Source: Verrucomicrobiota bacterium (GTDB lineage: Bacteria > Verrucomicrobiota > Verrucomicrobiia > Limisphaerales > JAHEOI01). From it: a stretch of 9,685 bases of DNA. Location: positions 1-9,685 of the forward strand of contig JAHEOI010000100.1 of the NCBI GenBank assembly GCA_018610125.1, read 5' to 3'. Below, in pieces: positions 1-5,073 of this stretch. Made by a program: the position numbers and the translations under genes. Positions within the stretch are counted from its first letter, which is position 1; each line of letters starts with the position of its first letter. The notes beneath the pieces were generated by a model. That model searched no databases, had not been told where the DNA came from, and saw only the letters and a list, made by a program, of their open reading frames with translations.

Positions 1-501
1 ATCGCCCCGAAACCGGTCAGGAACGGGCTCGACAATTTCTTTTACAATCTCACGTTTCCTGGCCGGGCGGTGAACGATCTGTTGCAGGCCAAGGTGAAAC
101 GAGCCGGCAAGGAGGCTGCCCAATTTTTGGTCAATTCCACCGTCGGGGTTCTCGGATTCATGACGCCGGCCCAGGATCGGCTCGGATTGAATCCCCCCTC
201 CGAGGATACCGGCCAGTCGTTCGGGACTTGGGGGATTCCCAGAGGCCCTTATCTGGTCCTGCCGGTTTTGGGGCCATCTCATACACGGCATACCGTCGGG
301 CGGGTCGGAGATTACTTTTTGGATCCGATCACTTATCTGGATCCTGTCCTGGTCAGGCTGGGAATTCGCTCGGTTGATCGGATCAATCAGACGTCGCTTC
401 GGATTGGGGATTACGAGGCCATTAAAGAGAGTGCCCTTGATCCTTACACTGCGGTCAAGGATGGCTACTACCAAAGGCGATCCAAGCAGGTTCGGGAATA
501 A
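1..501 (+). CDS. mlaA: MlaA/VacJ outer-membrane lipoprotein, 5'-truncated by the window edge
   Basis: This is the C-terminal 166 residues of an MlaA (VacJ) protein; the reading frame is open from base 1, so the lipoprotein signal and N-terminus lie outside the window. MlaA is the outer-membrane lipoprotein of the Mla pathway. It removes misplaced phospholipid from the outer leaflet and passes it to periplasmic MlaC. Family features seen are the opening PVRNGLDNFFYN stretch, the vN-x-LLQAK block, FLVNSTVGVLGF, the glycine-rich GQSFGTWG / GPYLVLPVLGPS blocks and the D-Y-DP-x-TYLDP tail. The ATG-like position at base 70 is a GTG inside the conserved domain and not the true start. The protein ends in a basic tail and a TAA at 499-501. 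No other mla genes are in view, so the operon context is unknown. The assignment rests on motifs only but is strong. Confidence 0.92.
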   Translation: MAPKPVRNGLDNFFYNLTFPGRAVNDLLQAKVKRAGKEAAQFLVNSTVGVLGFMTPAQDRLGLNPPSEDTGQSFGTWGIPRGPYLVLPVLGPSHTRHTVGRVGDYFLDPITYLDPVLVRLGIRSVDRINQTSLRIGDYEAIKESALDPYTAVKDGYYQRRSKQVRE

Positions 502-672
502 TAGGGGAGCAGATCGGACGGTCTGCGTTACGTGGAAAACGAAATGGCGGTGATAAAGGGGGTGTTCCTTTACTCCGGAGGTTATGGTGAGTATGATTGT
601 CAGGTGATGTCCTTGGCGGCACGATGGAGTGCCGTTGATGGGGGATCGGATCGATAGAAAGAAACGAGAAGT
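502..672. other. mlaA-fdxA intergenic spacer
   Basis: The 171-nt spacer between mlaA and fdxA contains three things. A stem-loop lies at 509-526 just after the mlaA stop (GCAGATC pairs with GGTCTGC, one G-T pair, 4-nt loop), with no T-run behind it, so it is at best a weak or Rho-assisted end. A very short ORF with a consensus ribosome site lies at 577-607. The fdxA leader follows, ending in a weak GAGAAG ribosome site. I could not find a clear -35/-10 pair for fdxA. Confidence 0.5.
577..607 (+). promoter_or_regulatory. Consensus Shine-Dalgarno with 7-codon ORF upstream of fdxA
   Basis: GGAGG at 577-581 is followed by ATG at 584 and an in-frame GTG at 587, giving MVSMIVR (or VSMIVR read as MSMIVR) and a TGA at 605-607. 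The GTG has the better spacing (5 nt). This is the strongest ribosome-binding sequence in the spacer, yet it leads only to a tiny peptide 65 nt before fdxA. It could be a leader peptide, a gene remnant or chance. Function is not known. Confidence 0.25.
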
Positions 673-993
673 ATGCCGCACGTGGTAACAAGTAACTGTG
701 TCGGGTGCAAATACACAGACTGTGTCGAGGTTTGCCCGGTGGATTGTTTTTATGAGCTGGACAAACAATTGGTGATCCATCCGGATGATTGCATCGATTG
801 CATGGCGTGTGTCGATCAATGCCCGGTAGGGGCAATCTACGCCGATGATGACGTCCCCGAGCAGGAGCAAGACGCCATTGAGTTTAACGCAAACGAGGCG
901 ACCCGGCTCAAGGACGAAGGTTACGAGGCGATCGTAACGAAGCAAGATCCGTTGCCGACGGCGGAGGAGCGAAAAAAGGAGCTTGGGTACTAG
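673..993 (+). CDS. fdxA: 7Fe ferredoxin (3Fe-4S plus 4Fe-4S), FdxA type
   Basis: A 106-residue soluble electron carrier of the FdxA / Azotobacter ferredoxin I type. All nine expected cysteines are present: C9, C12, C17, C21, C25, C40, C43, C46 and C50. By the known family pattern, C9, C17 and C50 hold the [3Fe-4S] cluster, and C21, C40, C43 and C46 hold the [4Fe-4S] cluster. The signature CKYTDCVEVCPVDCF is seen as CKYTDCVEVCPVDCFYE, and the second half reads IHPDDCIDCMACVDQCP. An acidic, charged C-terminal extension of about 45 residues, ending PLPTAEERKKELGY, is usual for this class. The partner is probably an oxidoreductase, but none is encoded nearby. The ATG at 673 follows a weak GAGAAG site and gives the standard N-terminus MPHVVT. 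It stands alone between mlaA and the convergent recO. Confidence 0.96.
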   Translation: MPHVVTSNCVGCKYTDCVEVCPVDCFYELDKQLVIHPDDCIDCMACVDQCPVGAIYADDDVPEQEQDAIEFNANEATRLKDEGYEAIVTKQDPLPTAEERKKELGY

Positions 994-1008
994 CTTGCTT
1001 CAGCAAGC
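993..1008. repeat. Perfect hairpin overlapping the fdxA stop codon
   Basis: GCTTGC-TTCA-GCAAGC: a 6-bp stem and 4-nt loop that begins on the last base of the fdxA TAG stop. No T-run follows on the + strand, so it may protect the mRNA 3' end rather than terminate transcription. It resembles the hairpin at the mreB stop (6097-6111): both follow CTAGC and both are followed by CGAC or GGAC. Confidence 0.45.
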
Positions 1009-1009
1009 C

Positions 1010-1031
1010 GACACCAAAACGACACCAAAAC
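1010..1031. repeat. Tandem 11-bp duplication GACACCAAAAC
   Basis: GACACCAAAAC occurs twice back to back (1010-1020 and 1021-1031). On the - strand each copy supplies a TTTT tract, directly downstream of the recO terminator-like hairpin. This looks like a recent slippage duplication in the convergent spacer. Confidence 0.7.
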
Positions 1032-1051
1032 GATTATCGCAACCCGATAAT
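1027..1051 (-). terminator. Probable intrinsic terminator of the phoH-ybeY-recO operon
   Basis: Read on the - strand, ATTATCG-GGTTG-CGATAAT forms a 7-bp stem with a 5-nt loop (1051-1033). It is followed after two bases by TTTT (1030-1027), 27 nt past the recO stop. The stem is AT-rich and therefore weak, but position and layout fit an intrinsic terminator. A second TTTT follows in the duplicated 11-mer. Confidence 0.45.
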
Positions 1052-1052
1052 T

Positions 1053-1079
1053 GCTCGGATTCTCTTGGCGAGCCCTTTT
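1053..1079 (+). terminator. Possible weak terminator for fdxA
   Basis: On the + strand, GCTCG (1053-1057) can pair with CGAGC (1069-1073) across an 11-nt loop, followed by CC and TTTT (1076-1079). Only 5 bp of stem is seen. It runs into the recO stop codon (1078-1080), so the two convergent transcripts would end almost on top of each other. Confidence 0.3.
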
Positions 1080-1722
1080 AGGCCAAGGTCTTTTGGCGTT
1101 GAGCAGGCAAGGGGCCGTAATGCTCCTTGAGGTAATGCGCCAGAAAGGAAGCCAGGGGGTGAAGTGAGGGCGGATCGTCGAGCAGAGGGGTCAGCTTGGG
1201 CCAATCGGACCGGACAACTTGTTTGACCCAGTCTCGAGCTGCCGGAGGCAGCCCGGCCTCTTCTGCGAGTGGAAGCTGGCCGAGCTCGTGCAGCAGCTTC
1301 AATTCAAACGTTATCACATGGACCGGTCGAGGTGATTGCTCGACCAGGTGCCGCAGGAAGTCGTGGAAAAGCGCGAATATGGCGGGAATGGGAGCTTCTC
1401 GTTCCGTGGCCCTCTCAATCAAGCTGCCGGTATAGGCAGCGTGCTGCAAGTGCGCGACGGTTCGAGGGTAGGCCAGACGCGGTTGTGATAGGACAGCTTC
1501 CTGAAGCAGATGGAGGGAGGTTTTCTGACTCCGTCTAAAACCGAGGTCGACCAGATAGTAGAGATCCAACTTGCCGCGAAAAGGCGATTTGGCGCGCCTT
1601 GCGCCCTTGGCTACCGTGGATAGCCGCCCGTGATCTTCCGTGATCCAGTCCAGGATCAGACTGGTCTCGCTCAACAAGCGGGCCCGCATCACGATTCCCC
1701 GGGTCCTTTCCATCAGCTTCAT
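1078..1722 (-). CDS. recO: DNA recombination/repair mediator RecO
   Basis: A 214-residue RecO. RecO works with RecF and RecR: it binds SSB-coated single-stranded DNA and loads RecA at gaps, and it can anneal complementary strands. The N-terminal OB-fold signature is clear (residues about 7-45: RGIVMRARLLSETSLILDW, then DHGRLSTVAKGARRAKSPFRGKL), followed by a helical domain with FELKLLHELGQLP near residue 140. The protein is shorter than the roughly 240 residues of E. coli RecO and contains no cysteine at all, so the four-Cys zinc site found in many RecO proteins is absent. The chosen ATG (1722) has no good Shine-Dalgarno; M4 is an equally possible start. It lies 36 nt behind ybeY as the last gene of a phoH-ybeY-recO operon, so translation may depend on the upstream message. 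Confidence 0.9.
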   Translation of the reverse strand: MKLMERTRGIVMRARLLSETSLILDWITEDHGRLSTVAKGARRAKSPFRGKLDLYYLVDLGFRRSQKTSLHLLQEAVLSQPRLAYPRTVAHLQHAAYTGSLIERATEREAPIPAIFALFHDFLRHLVEQSPRPVHVITFELKLLHELGQLPLAEEAGLPPAARDWVKQVVRSDWPKLTPLLDDPPSLHPLASFLAHYLKEHYGPLPAQRQKTLA

Positions 1723-1758
1723 GAGGTGATCGGATTCTTCAAGCGAGCAGAGGGCTGA

Positions 1759-2220
1759 TTACTTCGCAAGGTGCGCCAACATGAAATCGGTGCTCACCCG
1801 CTTGAGCAACTGATTTTCCCTGCGTTTCATCCTGCGACGCTCTTCCGAAGAGGCGTCATCGTAACCCATTAGGTGGAGGATCCCATGAATTACATAGCGT
1901 GCCAATTCCGACTGCCAAGTGCTCTGAAATTCCTCCGCTTGCCGTGCTGCGACATCCGGAGAAATAAAGAGCTCCCCGGCCAGCACGCTTTCGTCGATGT
2001 CTGCCGAATGATCAAAGGTGATGATGTCGGTTGGTCCTTCATGGGCCAAGAATGACTCGTTAAGGTTGGCGATTTTCCGGAGACCGACCAATTGGATCCC
2101 AAGCTCGTAATCCCGGACCTTAAGCTCGCTCTGAAGGAGATGCTTGGTGATTCGCTTCAAAAGCCTTGTATCGATTCGGTACCGTCGTTGCAGGTTACGA
2201 ATCACCAGCTCGTTGCTCAT
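1759..2220 (-). CDS. ybeY: YbeY single-strand-specific endoribonuclease / rRNA maturation factor
   Basis: A 153-residue YbeY (UPF0054). It is a metal-dependent RNase needed for 16S rRNA 3'-end maturation and ribosome quality control in the cytoplasm. Seen in order: LNESFLAHEGPTDIITF (about 53-69, the pTDVLSF block), AGELFIS (81-87) and the metal motif HGILHLMGYDD (112-122). H112 and H116 match the first two zinc ligands, but the usual third His (E. coli H124) is Asp (D122). A substitution at this place can still ligate a metal. The start ATG overlaps the phoH stop as ATGA, with GAAGG about 7 nt upstream inside phoH, so the two genes should be translationally coupled. phoH-ybeY pairing is widespread, and both families are tied to RNA metabolism. 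Confidence 0.95.
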   Translation of the reverse strand: MSNELVIRNLQRRYRIDTRLLKRITKHLLQSELKVRDYELGIQLVGLRKIANLNESFLAHEGPTDIITFDHSADIDESVLAGELFISPDVAARQAEEFQSTWQSELARYVIHGILHLMGYDDASSEERRRMKRRENQLLKRVSTDFMLAHLAK

Positions 2221-3176
2221 TCATCATCCTTCCGCCGGGATTCGTAAGCGGCAATGATCCGTTGCACGAGCGGGTGCCTTACCGCATCCGAATTTAAAAA
2301 CTCGATGACTTGGATCCCCTCGACCCGACTGAGATTTTCGATGGCTTCGATCAAGCCGGAGCGCTTGTGCTTGGGAAGATCGCTTTGGGTTGGATCGCCG
2401 GTGATGACCGCTTTTGAGTTGAAGCCAAGACGGGTAAGGAACATGAACATCTGCTCCGAAGTGGCATTCTGGGCCTCGTCGAGAATAATGAAGGAGTTGT
2501 TCAACGTTCGCCCGCGCATGTAAGCAAGCGGGGCGATCTCAATTATCCCGCGTTCCATGTGCTTCAAGATATCCTCCGACGGGAGCATTTCGTAAAGGGC
2601 GTCGTGAAGCGGCCGCAGATAGGGAGAAATCTTTTCTTGGAGGTCGCCGGGCAGAAAGCCGAGCGCCTCACCGGATTCGACCGCAGGGCGCGTGAGGATA
2701 ATGCGCGATACTTTTTCCTCCTTGAGGGCGGAAACGGCCATGGCCATCGCGAGATAGGTCTTCCCTGTGCCTGCCGGCCCGGACCCGAAAGTGATGTCAG
2801 TCTCTCGAATGGCGTCGATATACTGCTTTTGCCGGAGTGTCTTCGGGGTGACCTGGGCCTTTTTCGGCGAGGTTTGAATTCGCTCGGAAAACACCTCCCG
2901 CAATGTTTCAACTCCTTGGTTCTTGACCATGTTTAAGGCATAAGCGAACTCGCGATTCCGGACCGGCGCGCCGGCCTTGATCGAGCCCTCGAGAAGCTGG
3001 AACATCTCTCTGGCTTGCTCGATCGCTTCCTCCTGGCCGTCGAGCTTGATCCATCCTTCCCTGGAAGTGGCCTTGACTGCCAGCTCCTGTTCAAGGGCCT
3101 GTAAATTGCGAGGGTTGTTGTTGAAGAGCTGTTGAGCTAAACGGGCGTTTTCGAAGTGTAACGTAATTGTCGACAT
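2217..3176 (-). CDS. phoH: PhoH-family ATPase (PhoH/PhoL)
   Basis: A 319-residue PhoH-like protein of the size usual for PhoL. The N-terminal 100 residues form the KH-like region (LEGSIKAGAPVRNREFAYAL). The P-loop domain follows: Walker A GPAGTGKT at 133-140, TRPAVESGEALGFLPGDL around 162-179, Walker B FIILDEAQN at 229-237 and the sensor-like TGDPTQ at 259-264. The family hydrolyses ATP and is linked to RNA handling and phosphate or stress responses; its exact substrate is not settled. It is the first gene of the operon and overlaps ybeY by 4 nt. ATG 3176 is the only start between the TAA at 3201-3203 and the domain, and there is no Shine-Dalgarno next to it. Instead a small GGTT-TCGC-AACC hairpin sits just upstream on the coding strand. 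Confidence 0.94.
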   Translation of the reverse strand: MSTITLHFENARLAQQLFNNNPRNLQALEQELAVKATSREGWIKLDGQEEAIEQAREMFQLLEGSIKAGAPVRNREFAYALNMVKNQGVETLREVFSERIQTSPKKAQVTPKTLRQKQYIDAIRETDITFGSGPAGTGKTYLAMAMAVSALKEEKVSRIILTRPAVESGEALGFLPGDLQEKISPYLRPLHDALYEMLPSEDILKHMERGIIEIAPLAYMRGRTLNNSFIILDEAQNATSEQMFMFLTRLGFNSKAVITGDPTQSDLPKHKRSGLIEAIENLSRVEGIQVIEFLNSDAVRHPLVQRIIAAYESRRKDDE

Positions 3177-3691
3177 AGGTTGCGAAACCGGATTTTTCGC
3201 TTAGCTCCTTGTCTTTTGAATGGGAGGGGAATCCACTCGGCGATTGTCCGACCCGGGATCGTGCATGCGCTCGAATGGGCAGGGGGAGCGCCCATTTAAT
3301 CGCTTCGGGGAATGACGCGAGATGCCATCCGTTACGCCGAGCCCTGCGCGGCTAAAGGTGCGAGTCGGGGAAATTTGCCCCTTCCGGCTAAGCTGCCCAT
3401 TCAATGGATGCTGCCGGCGCTCTGGCTTGCCCATCTCCCCATCCATCCTTGTCTTGGTGCCCAAGGCCTTTGCGATTGCATTAGCCTTTCCGATTCCATT
3501 AAAACGCCGGCTCTCGCTTGTTAGCTCGGTCATCTCTTATTTGTTACGATCATCCCAATCGACATCGGTTTCTTCCGGTAACCACGTAAAACCTAACCAA
3601 AAAAATTAAGCGTATCAAGGGAGCTGTGCAACGACCAATCATCAGGCGCAGGATCCGTTTGTCGCTGTCGATGGGTAGTATTCGGCTTCCG
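3177..3691. other. Divergent intergenic region between the phoH operon and the baeRF gene
   Basis: About 515 nt with no gene I can support. Frames open on both strands encode low-complexity Pro/Arg/Ser-rich sequence with no recognisable domain. It should contain the phoH-operon promoter, which I could not locate with confidence, and its 5' leader. Seen in it are a ggtt-gcga-aacc hairpin next to the phoH start (3178-3189), the AATGGGC repeats and inverted repeats at 3216-3402, GCTAAGC/GCTTAGC inverted arms (3199-3205 and 3387-3393), and an A-rich stretch near 3590-3608. Confidence 0.6.
3273..3402 (-). promoter_or_regulatory. Competing inverted repeats in the presumed phoH leader
   Basis: On the - strand, arm A GAATGGGCAG (3402-3393) is an exact 10-nt complement of arm C CTGCCCATTC (3282-3273). 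Between them, arm B AATGGGC (3296-3290) is an exact 7-nt complement of part of arm C, making a local hairpin with a 9-nt loop. A and B therefore compete for C, a layout like that of attenuators and riboswitches. No T-run follows, so if it acts it may work on translation or protein binding. A near-copy of the core (TTGAATGGGAG) lies at 3216-3226. The repeats are visible; a regulatory role is inference. Confidence 0.35.
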
Positions 3692-3720
3692 TTGACCGAC
3701 CGGTTTACCGGTGGTTTACT
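3692..3720 (+). promoter_or_regulatory. Candidate sigma70-type promoter of the baeRF gene
   Basis: TTGACC (3692-3697) and TTTACT (3715-3720) are separated by 17 nt, matching the TTGACA and TATAAT consensus at 5/6 and 4/6. The start site would be near 3727, giving a leader of about 90 nt before the ATG at 3816. The -10 lies inside a direct repeat (3702-3722), so repression by a bound protein is plausible. Confidence 0.4.
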
Positions 3721-3722
3721 GG
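3699..3722. repeat. Phased direct repeat GGTTTACYGG with embedded palindrome (possible operator)
   Basis: GGTTTACCGG (3702-3711) is repeated as GGTTTACTGG (3713-3722), 11 bp apart, about one helical turn. The first copy is also part of the hairpin ACCGG-TTTA-CCGGT (3699-3712). The repeats cover the spacer and -10 of the candidate promoter, the usual place for a repressor site. Confidence 0.4.
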
Positions 3723-3774
3723 GGAGGCGGCGGCCGGGTTGGCGGTAAAGTTGGAATGAGGTATTCGGAAGATT

Positions 3775-3804
3775 GGGAACGGGAACGGGAACGGAAACGG
3801 AAAA
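3775..3804 (+). repeat. GGGAAC hexamer repeat in the baeRF leader
   Basis: Three perfect GGGAAC copies (3775-3792) are followed by the decayed copies GGAAAC and GGAAAA (3793-3804). The tract is purine-rich and ends 11 nt before the ATG at 3816, so its last copies may act as ribosome-binding sequence. If translation began at the in-frame ATG 3756, it would encode an alternating Glu/Arg then Lys/Arg stretch. Confidence 0.7.
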
Positions 3805-3815
3805 GAAACGACAGT

Positions 3816-4979
3816 ATGGTTATGCGTGAGGTGACGAAGGACGAAATCGAAAAACTGGTCAAGGCAAGCAGCAGCGAGCATCGGTGTGTTTCATTTTACT
3901 TCCCGACGGTGCGTGGGGGCAAAGAGGCTCAGCAAAACCCGCTTCGACTCAGGAATCTTTACCGTCAGGCGCATTCCCAGCTTCAAGAAGTGGGATTAAA
4001 GGAAGAGGAAGCGAAAAAGTCCCTCAAGCCGGTTGCCTCATTAATTGACGACCAGGATTTCTGGCTGCATCCGACCGACGGGGCTGCTGTGTTTCTCGCT
4101 CCCGACGTTTTCCACACGATCAAGCTGCCGTACTCGGTCTCCGAAATCTTAACCGTCTCCGACAGCTTCCATCTCAAGCCGTTGTTGCCGATGTTGGAAG
4201 AGAACGTCGGGTTTTATGTGCTTGCGCTGAGCCAGAATGCGGTCCAGCTCTACCAAGCAGACCGCTATGCGATCGAAGAGATCCCATTGGAAAACGTCCC
4301 GAAATCGATGGAGGAGGCGTTGCGCTTCGATCAGTACGAGCCGAGTCGGCAGATGCATAGTGGGGCGCCCGGATCGGATGGGAGCCTTACAGGGGTGCGA
4401 CATGGGCAAGGGCCCGGCGGTGAGGATGAAAAGAAAAATCTCCGACAATTTTTCCATCAGGTGGATCGCGGCTTAAATGCGGAATTGACCAACAAGAATC
4501 TCCCGTTGCTGGTGGCAGCAGTTGATTATTATCTCCCGATCTTCCGGGACGTCAGTGCCTATCCTCGGGTCTTTGACACGGTTATTCCCGGCAATCCGGA
4601 GCACAAAACGGTTGATGAGCTACGAGACGAGGGATGGCAGCGCGTTGAGAAGCATTTTGACAAAGAGCTTGCGAGCATCGAGGAGACGGTCAAAGACGGG
4701 ATGGCAACGGGCAAGGGAAGCAACGATTTGGAATCGGTCGTGCCCGCAGCGTATCACGGACGCGTTGCTACCTGTTTTGTCGCGTTGGGGATTCAGCAAT
4801 GGGGACGATACGATGAAGAGGAAGGCCATGTGACGTTCGTGGATCGGGAGGAACCGGGCGTGAAAGACCTTCTGGATTCGGTTGCGGTCCATACGTGGCT
4901 CCACCGTGGTCACGTTTATCCAGTGAAGCCGGAGAATGTTCCCGGCGGAGGGAAAGTGGCGGCGCTGTATCGGTATTGA
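3816..4979 (+). CDS. baeRF-type protein (bacterial archaeo-eukaryotic release factor family, probably family 3)
   Basis: A 387-residue protein recognised as a bacterial relative of archaeal/eukaryotic peptide release factor 1. Seen are an N-terminal domain with CVSFYFPT (24-31), then DFWLHPTDGAAVFLAP and SDSFHLKPLLPML; ENVGFYVLALSQNAVQLY; a glycine-rich segment with HGQGPGG (196-202) followed by KKNLRQFFHQVDRGL; LLVAAVDYYLPIFRDVS; and a C-terminus HTWLHRGHVYPVKPENVPGGGKVAALYRY (split here as the VY and AALYRY ends). The family is thought to act at the ribosome, in rescue, hibernation or quality control, but biochemistry is sparse. The canonical GGQ is absent. The frame is open from 3711; ATG 3816 is preferred because residues before it are repeat-encoded and low-complexity, and ATG 3756 and ATG 3822 are alternatives. 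It ends 94 nt before mreB, which has its own promoter. Confidence 0.75.
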   Translation: MVMREVTKDEIEKLVKASSSEHRCVSFYFPTVRGGKEAQQNPLRLRNLYRQAHSQLQEVGLKEEEAKKSLKPVASLIDDQDFWLHPTDGAAVFLAPDVFHTIKLPYSVSEILTVSDSFHLKPLLPMLEENVGFYVLALSQNAVQLYQADRYAIEEIPLENVPKSMEEALRFDQYEPSRQMHSGAPGSDGSLTGVRHGQGPGGEDEKKNLRQFFHQVDRGLNAELTNKNLPLLVAAVDYYLPIFRDVSAYPRVFDTVIPGNPEHKTVDELRDEGWQRVEKHFDKELASIEETVKDGMATGKGSNDLESVVPAAYHGRVATCFVALGIQQWGRYDEEEGHVTFVDREEPGVKDLLDSVAVHTWLHRGHVYPVKPENVPGGGKVAALYRY

Positions 4980-4987
4980 ACCTTGCG

Positions 4988-5016
4988 TCGACAGAAGGGG
5001 GTGAATAGGGTAGAAT
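4988..5016 (+). promoter_or_regulatory. sigma70-type promoter of mreB
   Basis: TCGACA (4988-4993) and TAGAAT (5011-5016), 17 nt apart, each match the consensus at 5 of 6 positions. The start would fall near 5023, about 50 nt before the mreB ATG. This is the best promoter in the window and suggests the mre cluster is transcribed independently of the baeRF gene. Confidence 0.6.
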
Positions 5017-5022
5017 AAATTT

Positions 5023-5058
5023 GACCCCGGGATTGGACGTTGCGTAACGTTTTGGGTC
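5023..5058 (+). promoter_or_regulatory. Two-tier hairpin in the mreB 5' leader
   Basis: GACCC (5023-5027) can pair with GGGTC (5054-5058), enclosing the hairpin ACGTT-GCGT-AACGT (5037-5050) followed by TTT. The structure would begin at the predicted transcription start and end 15 nt before the ATG, leaving the AAGGGA ribosome site free. It could stabilise the mRNA 5' end. Confidence 0.35.
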
Positions 5059-5073
5059 CTGGGAAAAAGGGAA

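Noticed and set aside
509..526. Hairpin after mlaA as an intrinsic terminator
   Set aside because: The stem is plausible (7 pairs including one G-T) but no T-run follows, so a terminator call is not supported.
2559..2936. Long + strand frame opposite phoH (125 codons)
   Set aside because: Antisense shadow of the conserved PhoH ATPase domain; the translation has no recognisable features.
3366..3380. GGGG-AAATTTG-CCCC as a functional hairpin
   Set aside because: Only a 4-bp stem with a 7-nt loop; such motifs are common by chance in this composition.
3201..3533. 110-codon open frame on the - strand upstream of phoH
   Set aside because: The translation is Pro/Arg/Ser-rich with no domain, the frame has a weak ribosome site, and other frames are also open in this GC-rich stretch. 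It is kept as non-coding leader, though a small unknown gene cannot be excluded.
3322..3609. 95-codon open frame on the + strand in the same intergenic region
   Set aside because: No ribosome site, low-complexity translation, and overlap with the presumed phoH leader; treated as chance.
3711..3815. N-terminal extension of the baeRF frame
   Set aside because: The predicted transcription start (about 3727) lies after the GTG at 3711, and the encoded residues are Gly-rich and then repeat-derived, unlike the family.
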